Part shown: piece by piece, positions 11,501 to 17,895 of the stretch
Layout: the number at the start of each line of letters is the position of its first letter
How positions within the stretch are numbered: the stretch's first letter is position 1
Assembly: GCA_903813345.2 (NCBI GenBank)
Contig: CAIIXF020000011.1
Coordinates: 29,196,166-29,260,165, forward strand
From: Owenia fusiformis
Taxonomy: Eukaryota; Annelida; Polychaeta; Sabellida; Oweniidae
Reading direction: 5' to 3'
Length of the DNA: 64,000 nucleotides
The notes under the pieces: generated by a model
The model's database searches: none
What the model was told of the DNA's origin: nothing
Seen by the model: the letters and a program-made list of their open reading frames with translations, nothing else
Program-made: the position numbers and the translations under genes

Positions 11501-12793
11501 CGCAAACAGCATTTTAAAGCATATGATGTAGTTGTTGGAGATCTATCATCTGAGCACAAATCAGCAGTCCTGCAAAGAATTCCTGATGATCCTGCAAAAA
11601 CAATGCAACTGTCAAATATGTTAAAGATCTCTGTAGGACTCAAGTATGACATTTCTGTAAATATGGACGTTGAGGATGGTCTCACAAATGGTGCAAATTG
11701 TATCGTTAAAGACATTTCCTCCATCTCATCCAGCTATGCATCTGGTGTTATTTGGGTACATTTTAATGAAGCACGTATTGGCAAAATGACAAGACAGCAA
11801 AATAAGCATTTATATACACAGCTTATTGACAAATCCTGGACACCGATAATACCAATAAGTAGAGAGTTTCAAGTTGGACGAAGCAAGCATGCTCGAGTTT
11901 TACGAAAACAATTTCCCCTTCGTCCTTCTAATGGTAAAACAGTATGGAGAGCACAAGGAGATACCATGAATAAAGTTGTCATTGATTTTACCGGGAGAAC
12001 AAGCAGACATGTGCATTATGTAGCACTGAGTCGTGCAACTAGCCTTGATGGCTTATTTCTGCTCAACTTTGACCCAAGCAAGATCAAAGTTGATGATCAA
12101 GTTCAAACAGAAATTGAAAGGTTAAGGAATGCTCCACAAGGAGATGAATATAATAAACTTTTACGGACACAATCAAGCTTGAAATTAGTATATCTGAATG
12201 CACAGTCACTCCACAAACATCTTGAAGATATCAATGCACATGAAGCACTTCTAAGTTCCCATATTATGATGTTTTCTGAAACAAGATTTAAAGAAAGTGA
12301 TGATAAAGTTATTGACAACTTTGTAGGCGTGCATTACATTGAACAGTCTCATTTAAGACCATTCCATGGTTCATCATTGTATTATAAGACTTCTCTTCAT
12401 TTAGAAACACTTATGGTGGAGAACCACAAAGGCATTGAGATAATAGTTGTAAAACTATCCACGGATATACATATTGTTGAACTATATAAACCCCCACAAA
12501 TTATGGTGAAAACCTTGATTGAAGCACTGGACACAGCAAGGATAGTAACAACTTCTTTTACAAATACCATCATACTTGGAGACATTAACATCAATGTTAT
12601 GACACCTGAACATAATCTGATAATAAGCTATCTTTCCAAATATGGGATGAAGCAAATAAGTACAGGCTATACAACAGACCTTCGAACAACCATAGATCAC
12701 ATTTATACCAATTGCAAATCTGACAATGTCCAAGCAGGTACAGAAGAAGTGTACTACAGTTACCATAGTGCTATATGGGTTGCATTAGATTGA
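5531..12793 (+). CDS. Helentron replicase: Zn finger, peptidase-like, HUH Rep, PIF1-type helicase, AP-like endonuclease
   Basis: About 2420 aa, uninterrupted. The frame is open from 5519; the first ATG is 5663 (residue 45), and the true start is probably upstream at 5398. Domains in order: basic 34-residue repeats (96-333); CxxC pair (C377/C380, C416/C419); a cysteine-peptidase-like domain with GKQC (C747) and FDSH (H864), as found in several Helitron-like proteins; Helitron-like N region and Rep with HUH motif (H1261-I-H1263) and two-tyrosine motif YISSY (Y1443, Y1447); PIF1-type helicase with Walker A GGAGVGKT (about 1757-1764), Walker B IVDEIS (about 1846), GDFGQLAP, and C-terminal AQGDTMNKVVID and VALSRAT; endonuclease-exonuclease-phosphatase domain (about 2217-2420) with LNAQS, SETRF, LGDIN (about 2349), TIDHIYTN (about 2387) and YHSAIW. 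Rep-helicase-endonuclease order defines Helentrons. All catalytic motifs are intact. It would nick, unwind and strand-transfer its own ends in the nucleus. Confidence 0.92.
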   Translation: MNKWKKTKYSRTEQLLNNKKLSKTNQNEDLPKKRYCAKYTAEHKMAKELSEDKSPKKDILHQNKESKKSRAEYMAKYRKRKHEELCEYETSRKKMKRQNPEYKERENELKKKRPGRKKEMAKIVQQKANKRQNPEYKERENELKKKRPGRKKEITEDVQKKANKRQNPEYKERENELKKKRPGRKKEIAKIVQQKANKRQNPEYKEREIELKKKRPGRKKEIAKIVQQKANKRQNPEYKEREIELKKKRPGRKKEIAKIVQQKANKRQNPEYKERENELKKKRPGRKKEITEDVQKKANKRQNPEYKERENNLKKKRPGRKKEIAARAIARKIRQKSDKYRKKTTLREKGKHTGQLKTEQLIKDFNMNSSKKPFYVCTACHQMFYRCSVKKFKVFNDSARLCSTKTKSVRDIEWICLTCSKQIKNGHIPSVSVYNKTLFPVIPLELRDLTPLEWRLLSPRLPFMKLRAAPSGGQQKITGNVVNVPANVIQTVTLLPRLPSNDNTIQVKLKRHLKYKSFVSSENVRPEKLREAAEILTKKTLFKGEGIQTNKNWKSFEPTIDETENYLERSKTQKVTRTEYHHGIVPKDNTNTIDGLNSTSPSKHGPEDPLKSRQSTSGTENPENVVPPLDSAVTEGGSMVPSPAPLKCLHDDFVPTGKGKDSSLEIKSPPSSESKYLSSGTLHDAGMCSSSGASVSLHSQESMEPSLSDDTKPDFSRKQNGKGTLSAIASYHQGSSTFKDSSRGKQCTPMAFAAIGYSSFKNARYWEKHDMNYVLQSGDHVYNSNTHKYDYYDSDELPKYYYYETKKVEMKCDMCYFGILNEKHKVFQALSSALEHSSDVMVTCAGFTTAIMKRENKYFWFDSHSRNTKGLLHCNGKAVLMRFPNLIATVNHIFKLYENNIGCQYQLTCIQTSVEKDFKLADVTHLTGHNVKGLSTVIPNVSNENDSCLTASNTYVCNEKRGNSISNDKDISGDIQVESNINEEVWEEIAIDSEHGNLDTLLTSPDYIEENERDIVYNIAPGQYNIPLNIFQDMYSEELAFPNIFVGSSRTPQSERPSKKKLYYSELVKAELRNIDRRAAQCTDNIFFKTKKLQMQQLSDKANIAIRKLQTKGQKLTASKVKDSEHITNLIHHDKGYKILKTLRGSPPYYQKAHKDLLAMIRTVGPPTLFCSFSSAETRWPHLLQTLAKLDGEDITLQEARDLKWSEKCRLIQLDPVMCARHFNHRVNYLFNHTLKSKDSPIKKMKDFFYRVEFQNRGSPHIHSLIWLDGAPNINHCQDIEITAYVDSVISCHIPSSEEDEELSELVQLQQHRHTHTCRKGKKFQCRFGYPLPPMSSTTILYPLDKDNPDFKKHTENWSHINEVINGLKFGEDISFEDFLSKTKLTEEMYLLAVSASLKKRTLFLKRQPSEIRSNAYIPFLLKLWKANMDSQICLDSYAVAMYISSYIMKDQKGMSELLRSCCEEVERGASSIRDQLKTIGNKFLNSVEISAQEASYICLQLPMVQSSRAVKFVNTSPEENRVFLLKPRNVLETLDDDDEDISCKDQVQRYCDRPHSLEHCTFAEYSAYYDVKTKSMQPTQRKKPYILRYVHYNKEKDPENHYREQLMLHTSWRKESNIKGTHSSYEEMFFKRQEDINLQKAKLEPFSEYIDEAMDMVENEVNEPYIDDTIAPCTEANEERDVAIDEKNKQERDDTCHYSTDQSCNIDKQLKATREMQETEYSQLMRSLTITQRGFLNHIVHHLKTCDTAIYKFINGGAGVGKTHLTKAIYQTLTKYFNSRVSNPPDGIFILVAAPTGKAAFLIEGNTIHSIFKVPANQGFNYEPLTSDKRNTLRHKLHNLKLLIVDEISMVGNNMLTFIHKRLQEITGVPKDFGGLPIIAVGDFGQLAPVCDNWIFSDLKRGYGSLATNLWHNFQIMELVEVIRQKEKTFAEALNRLRVGTHTDADIELFSSRCICRDSDNYPLNEQHLFLSNKKVNEHNESVYSLSLLRKQHFKAYDVVVGDLSSEHKSAVLQRIPDDPAKTMQLSNMLKISVGLKYDISVNMDVEDGLTNGANCIVKDISSISSSYASGVIWVHFNEARIGKMTRQQNKHLYTQLIDKSWTPIIPISREFQVGRSKHARVLRKQFPLRPSNGKTVWRAQGDTMNKVVIDFTGRTSRHVHYVALSRATSLDGLFLLNFDPSKIKVDDQVQTEIERLRNAPQGDEYNKLLRTQSSLKLVYLNAQSLHKHLEDINAHEALLSSHIMMFSETRFKESDDKVIDNFVGVHYIEQSHLRPFHGSSLYYKTSLHLETLMVENHKGIEIIVVKLSTDIHIVELYKPPQIMVKTLIEALDTARIVTTSFTNTIILGDININVMTPEHNLIISYLSKYGMKQISTGYTTDLRTTIDHIYTNCKSDNVQAGTEEVYYSYHSAIWVALD
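5816..6529 (+). repeat. In-frame 102-bp minisatellite, seven copies, in the Helentron ORF
   Basis: Seven copies of a 34-codon unit beginning KRQNPEYKEREN and containing KKKRPGRKKE. Copies 2 and 6 share the variant end ITEDVQKKAN; copies 4 and 5 share EREIEL; copy 7 diverges (IAARAIARK). The shared variants imply block duplication after the single units diverged. The unit is about half lysine/arginine with an AT-hook-like RPGRKK core, so a DNA-binding or nuclear-targeting role is likely but inferred. Being a multiple of three, the array can change copy number without breaking the frame. Confidence 0.95.
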
Positions 12794-12847
12794 ATTCCTG
12801 GAATTTAATCATTCAGCTTACACGCCCTACCACTGAGCTACACGAGT
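12787..12847 (-). pseudogene. tRNA-like sequence with A and B boxes (SINE head or tRNA relic)
   Basis: On the minus strand, TAGCTCAGTGGTAGGGCG (12840-12823) matches the tRNA D-arm/A box almost perfectly. GAATTCAATCT (12797-12787) resembles a B box (TTCAATC core). A-to-B spacing is 43 nt, the spacing in a normal tRNA. Anticodon and acceptor stems do not pair well, so this is not a functional tRNA. It overlaps the stop codon of the Helentron ORF (TGA at 12791-12793) on the opposite strand. Coincidence is possible but the joint match makes it less likely. Confidence 0.45.
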
Positions 12848-13854
12848 GGACTACCAGTATCATAAGTAACATTAATTAATCAAAAGTTCTGACCAACCAA
12901 TTGATATACTTACTGTGTTTATGTTGACAGGTACTAAGTACTGTAAAATACTATGTACCATGACTTAGTGAATCTACTGGAACTACAAGCAAACCTATAT
13001 ATTATATCATTTAAATGGATACAAATCTGACCTTATCAATATGGGACAACTTCATCACAGTCACCATCATGCCATATTGATTTCATTTGAGGGACTTCAG
13101 TATTTAATATTTGATCCAACAGTGGTTAACATCAGCTCAGATGAAACAACAAAATGTGTAACATCAGCCAGTTGATCAACCTACTCTGATTGTCTCTACA
13201 GGTATCTTAAGATTATGGGTAATTCTGTAGATTGGGTTAATTTGGTCACACTTTATTTTGACCAAGGCAAATGGAAAAATCAACAATTTTGATCTTTAAC
13301 CAAAACTTTCCTGGGAATGTTTGTCACCATAGTTTAATGGAAACTGAGATATAGGAACTATTAACCAACCCCAGGTGTCCACCAAAATAGGTATGTACCA
13401 AAATTTAGAAAATTGGAAATTCACCAAATAAAATACTGTCAAAATAACCTAATCTACAGTAAGTATTTTTCCTCTATTTCTAATTATTTTGCTACAGTCA
13501 TGTTTCTTACTCTGGGCAAATAATGTATTAGGTAATTAATAAAAACACAGAAATAAATTCTGCGCTAAGGGCTGATGTGAAAAAGTCAGACCACTCTAGT
13601 GTAAATCTTCAAAAGTGTATAGACAGTACAATGTTTGTACTGTGCCAAACGATCCTGAGACTGAAACATTTCTGGCATTTGGACACTTTCAACCTCAAAT
13701 GACATGAAATGTGACTCCTAGAGTAATCACCAATTTTGCATGTTTTATACCTGTATACATGTTTAGCTTTTATCAAAATTTGGTACATAGTACCAAATTA
13801 TGAGACTTATGCTTATACTATTTAACTTTTGATCACTATAATATTGTGTGCAAC
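12848..13854 (+). other. Helentron 3' non-coding region
   Basis: AT-rich, no coding-like frame, no internal repeat seen. It separates the replicase stop from the partial core units near the right terminus. Confidence 0.5.
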
Positions 13855-14076
13855 TAGTTTTAACTTGCTTCAGATTGAACAATTTCTTTTTTCAAAATCA
13901 TCTACAAGATCCCAGAAGCTCAAATCTTCAAAAACCTTCTTAAGGTCAAAAGGTATTTTCCAACTTGCTTTAAATTTACCAAATTGTTTTAGGTGGTGAC
14001 ATTTTGTCATGTTAATGCCTTGTATGATATTTGCTATTCATTTGTAAAAATGCCAGCCATTTCTGTTCGATGGGAT
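13855..14076 (+). repeat. Helentron right end plus right end of the outer element
   Basis: 13860-13985 carries degraded copies of the core unit (AACTTGCTTCAGATTGAAC, TTTTCAAAATCATCTAC). 13992-14002 is the subterminal repeat, followed by the hairpin TGACATTTTGTCA and TGTTAATGCCTTGTA. A similar tail (TGTCATATTAATGCCTTGTA) occurs alone at about 17187-17206, which supports this being a repeat terminus. 14065-14076 is the outer element's terminal 12-mer. Confidence 0.6.
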
Positions 14077-15660
14077 TCGCTACGCTTTGGCGTTGCCGTT
14101 GTTCTGGTTTAAATCATGTCTTGTTTATTGATAACAATTATTCACAGTTATGATTTTTTCATTTGAGACATGACAATGTTTTACACTCATATATCTGTAC
14201 TGTAGAGACCTATTAGAAAATGCAAGAAAAACAGCTCATATCCAGAAAAGTTATTTTTTCTATTTTATTGCACCCTTTGGTGCTTTAAGTTTGATTTCAA
14301 TGAACTAGATCCAGTGACAATCTTTGGGATGGATCATTATTGTTTCAACAGTATCTGAGTATAGGAAGTACCTATGTGACACCTTTTAATCAAATCGGAA
14401 CTGACAATTTCAGTTAAAATGACTACCAACATTTTTCGGTTGTTTTATTAGATAGTTAGCCCTTAAATCAAGACTTCGCTGGTGAACCTTTTCACACATA
14501 GTAATTTTTCACCAAAATAATCTTGAAATTATAAAATACATGCATAGTTTCCACATGTGACTGTATGATTCAAAATGCAATATGGTAGATGTAGTGTGGT
14601 TGCCTAATATATGTACATACTTATTGTGAACCTGCCCTTAGTCTCAAACCTTAATCCACAAGTCGCTGAGACAGTTGAGATATTGTTGTGTGTGGTTACT
14701 GTGTAAATTGAACCAGTATCCATTAAACATGGTGAAAGACGTCAAATAGACATCGTTATAGCATGTAATATATCATGTATGGGCACAATTTATCTTGATG
14801 TTGAAAATTGCAATAGTATAAAGATGGCGCTTGAGCTTATAATGGAAGCTGTGATTGTGTATATAAACTTTGGAGGTACAATCCCGACCCCATCATATCA
14901 TTGACTCGTTGATGGTGTCATTAGCTTACTGAGGTGCTTTCATTTTCTAATGCATGTAGATTCTCACTTTTATCTGTGATGTAACGGGCAAACAATTGTA
15001 TGATGGGGTTGGGTGGAACCTCTGAACTTGTAATTTGTAAGTCTATATGCTGAATATAAATGCACATAAAGTATTGTAAAAAGCTTAAATATGATTGATA
15101 TAAATTATAGGATTGAAAAATATATTATCATTTGTGTAATAAAATTGAAATGATTTGTTTTTGTTATTGAAATGTTCAAATTATGTAGAAGAGTAGGATT
15201 AACCATATCAACCTTGTCAATTTGAATTGTGTTTATTGTTTAACTGTCCGTGGTAGTGAAAGAACAACCTTCATTTTGTTAGTTGAAATGTTTTTAAGCA
15301 AAATAATTTAAATGAATGGCAAGTCAACATTTTTAAAGTTTGATATTGGGAACTTACAGTGAAATTTACTTCATTTTCCCACAAAACATTAAAATACCAT
15401 CCTACTGCCATAGTGGTTCTCTACTTGTAAATCCATGCTATATACTTATTAACTCTGTAATTTCATTGGTATTGCAAGGTGTCCGACTTCTTTCACCTCT
15501 TTTCCTCGTTAGTTTGAAAATTGAAGATGAGTATCAGAAATGTCCATATATAATAGTCAGTAACAACAAATCAATGCTTAATATTGACAAGTGGTGACAT
15601 TATTTTTTGGCCAGCATTCAGTGTAACAATAAACCCTGCCACCTTTTGATAATCATAGAC
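14077..15660. other. Intergenic, one short inverted repeat
   Basis: No gene seen. An imperfect inverted repeat spans about 14870-15028: GGAGGTACAATCCCGACCCC facing GGGGTTGGGTGGAACCTC. It is probably a small foldback element. The rest is unremarkable AT-rich sequence. Confidence 0.45.
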
Positions 15661-15730
15661 ATATACAAGGTGGGCCAAAAAACCAATAAACAAGTTTAAA
15701 GATGAATGATTCATATGATATACTATGAGG

Positions 15731-15853
15731 TTATATAATGGTTGATTCCGTATATCGTATTTATACTCAAGTGAGTATATAATATATTCACGAGTGACTG
15801 AAGGGAACGAGTGAATATATCATATACTCACGAGAGTATAACGATATACAGAA
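15731..15853. repeat. Long palindrome, arms about 60 bp
   Basis: ATATAATGGTTGATTCCGTA runs inward to TATTCACGAG, then a spacer of about 13 nt (TGACTGAAGGGAA), then CGAGTGAATA running out to TACAGAATCAACCATTATAT. The arms differ by only a few positions. It lies inside the decayed mariner-like element and could extrude as a cruciform. It looks like a foldback MITE. Confidence 0.85.
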
Positions 15854-15871
15854 TCAACCATTATATGATCT

Positions 15872-16086
15872 TATTATCCCACCCTAATCTTTAATCAATA
15901 AAAGGTTAATCTAAATTCAACAGTTGTATATCAAGTCGAAGAGTTGTATACGCTGCCCAGGCGTTGTATACGCTATCCAGGAGTTGTATATCGTTCTCAA
16001 GAGTTGTATACGATGCGTGTTGGTTTTATATTGCAGTTATACAATGCTATTATCCAATCATATAAAGCACTTAGGGTAGGATAACA
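15872..16086. repeat. 20-bp tandem array between inverted TATCCCACCCTAA motifs
   Basis: Five exactly phased 20-bp units lie at 15921-16020, each starting RMGTTGTATA and followed by a variable ten (TCAAGTCGAA, CGCTGCCCAG, CGCTATCCAG, TCGTTCTCAA, CGATGCGTGT). The array is bracketed by TTATCCCACCCTAA (about 15875) and TTAGGGTAGGATAA (about 16071), an inverted pair that may be the ends of a 210-bp MITE. Confidence 0.7.
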
Positions 16087-17135
16087 TGTATTATATATCA
16101 TTTAAAGATAAATCATTTCCTTACAATTTGACACTATCCGATTGAAAGAACTTTGTCTTATGGAATTAGACACTAGGATGTCGTGAGCAATGAGCAAAAA
16201 TAAAACATGGTGAACAATATCGCACCCTTGAACAGAAGATAAAGAAGTGTTAATGCACAAAAGTTTGTCAATATTATAGTAATTGTGTAGAAAATTGTAC
16301 TAATTTTGCACACATCAGGGATAACTGGTAGGGTGATTTCAACCTATGCTTGGATCAGGGATATGGGAATCTTAAGTATATTGATGTATAAATGGTGTCC
16401 AAATGCAAAATAGAGGTTGTAGATACTTTGTAGCTGCTGGAAGAGGTGCTAGAACGAACTCAGCTCAACTCAGTCATAACCATGATAGTGAGTTCGAGAC
16501 GTGTGAGCTCCTTGTGTTTATTCATTCATAGGTAGAAACATCCTTGAGAATTTCAAATGAATCCCTCAAACGGTTTGGCTGGAAACCTGTAGACAAGCCT
16601 TGACAGACAAGATTTTAGAACAGAAAATCCAAAATGGCCGCCTTAACATTTACCCAGATTGCCGAAAAACTAATCAGTTCTAAACTTTCATAGGTAGAAA
16701 CATCCCTGAGAATTTCAAATGAATCCCTCAAACAGTTTGGCTGGAAACCTGTAGACAAGATTATTCGGGACGCCCACCCAACCGCCTGGCAAACTGATTA
16801 CAATATAGCACCTTAAGGTGCGATAAAAATGATAATTCCCTAAAACACAATTCATAGTTAATTCAAAAGTACAAAATGTACCTCTTTTGAAGGTGCCTAA
16901 GTTCAAATTTCCCTCAATTTTCCACAATGTGGAAATCAGCACTGAATGTTATGACACCCCTTGTGTCAATTTTAGCCTAGAACTCCACAAGAAAACAACA
17001 ATTTTTCAATTGGATGGTATCATATTGTTAGGAAATGATTTATCTTTAAAATTATATATAATACCTGGCATGATAGAACATATATCATATGATAATCATC
17101 CTTAAACTTGGGTATTGTTCAATTAACCAATATAT

Positions 17136-17895
17136 CATAGTTTCTCTGATTATTGTATGGATTTGCATGTGGTAACAATCATTCTGTCATATTAATGCCT
17201 TGTAGCCTATTTTGAATTCCTGATATCACTGGATGAAAAGGCATGTGTATGCTGGGAAGGAAAATTGAAACATAAATTCAACATATCATCTCAGTATTCC
17301 CAATAAAACACAAAATAGGGAGTTTTTAGTTTATACATTTATTGCTTACATCTGATTTACAAACATGAACTAAATCATACTAATTGAAAACAAGAATGAG
17401 ATATTTTATTTATATATCTGTGGAGCTAATTTGGCAATTTACTTGGAAGGTTACATTGCTGCAGACATGAATGCCAATTGGTGCATTGTCATTTCAAGTT
17501 GCCACTTCCCATTATACATGTACAAATGTATACACAAAATTACAAAAATATACTATACAACACAAATGATTTCAAGGGAAACGTCACTGTTACCCCATAG
17601 TTCATTATTAAACTTTACAATAAAATCAGTGTCGAGCCCAGTATTTAATAAGCTGCCTTAATTACACAATTATTTTCTTAATTCGTTTTACTAGAGTGAG
17701 GACTAGTGATGCCAATTGCTATACATATTTTAGAAATGATATTTATAACCTGTGCGAACTGAGTGCTGGAAATGAGCAAGTCAGAGACTGTTAGACATTA
17801 TTCAAAACTATCATGAATGATGAATTAATACATGATAATTTGCAGTGTTTTTCAAATACTGTCCATGACTGATATTTTGTCCTATTGTTGCTGTT
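17136..17895 (-). other. SOD1 3' flank and probable 3' UTR
   Basis: Downstream of the SOD1 stop on the minus strand. Candidate poly(A) signals (AATAAA on minus) lie at 17405-17410 and 17338-17343, giving a 3' UTR of about 490-560 nt. A solitary Helentron-like 3' tail is at about 17187-17206. No other gene is seen. Confidence 0.45.

Larger units (their letters stand above)
2166..14002 (+). mobile_element. Autonomous Helentron (Helitron-like rolling-circle transposon)
   Basis: The element is bounded by an 11-bp inverted pair: ATGTCACCACC at 2166-2176 and GGTGGTGACAT at 13992-14002. At the left this extends to a hairpin (GTCACCAC-CAAAA-GTGGTGAC). At the right a small hairpin TGACA-TTT-TGTCA follows. 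Short subterminal inverted repeats with a 3' hairpin, rather than true TIRs, are the hallmark of Helentrons. Inside lie a tandem core array (2231-4250), a Rep/helicase/endonuclease ORF (5531-12793) and, before the right end, partial core units (13860-13985) in the same orientation as the left array. Exact ends are inferred. The ORF is intact, so the copy may be young or active. Confidence 0.7.
1370..14076 (+). mobile_element. Outer pearl-like (HINE-type) element, split by a Helentron
   Basis: Seen: the 12-mer ATCCCATCGAAC at 1370-1381 and its exact reverse complement at 14065-14076. The left end forms a hairpin (ATCCC..CGAAC / GTTCG..GGGAT, 1370-1396) and is followed by five GTCC units at about 1410-1430 and then a tandem core. 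Terminal hairpin, subterminal inverted repeat, tetranucleotide microsatellite and tandem core are the layout known for pearl elements of bivalves and the DINE/INE-1 group, the non-autonomous Helentron relatives. I infer that the Helentron at 2166-14002 inserted into this element and separated its two ends. Alternatively the right 12-mer could belong to an unrelated repeat. Confidence 0.45.
15666..17135. mobile_element. Decayed mariner-like TIR element, relative of the one at 24030
   Basis: The left end AAGGTGGGCCAAAAAACCAAT..CAAGTTTAAAGATGAAT matches the terminus at 24030 and the inverted right end at 24871. The right end (TTTATCTTTAAAATTATATATAAT..CATATGATAATCATCCTTAAACTTG, about 17040-17110) matches 24760-24845. 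Internal stretches such as TGTCAATTTTAGCCT with CACAAGAAAACAA are also shared. No transposase frame survives. Termini of the type CAGGGTGGGCCAAAAAA with TA flanks suggest a Tc1/mariner-type family. Confidence 0.6.
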
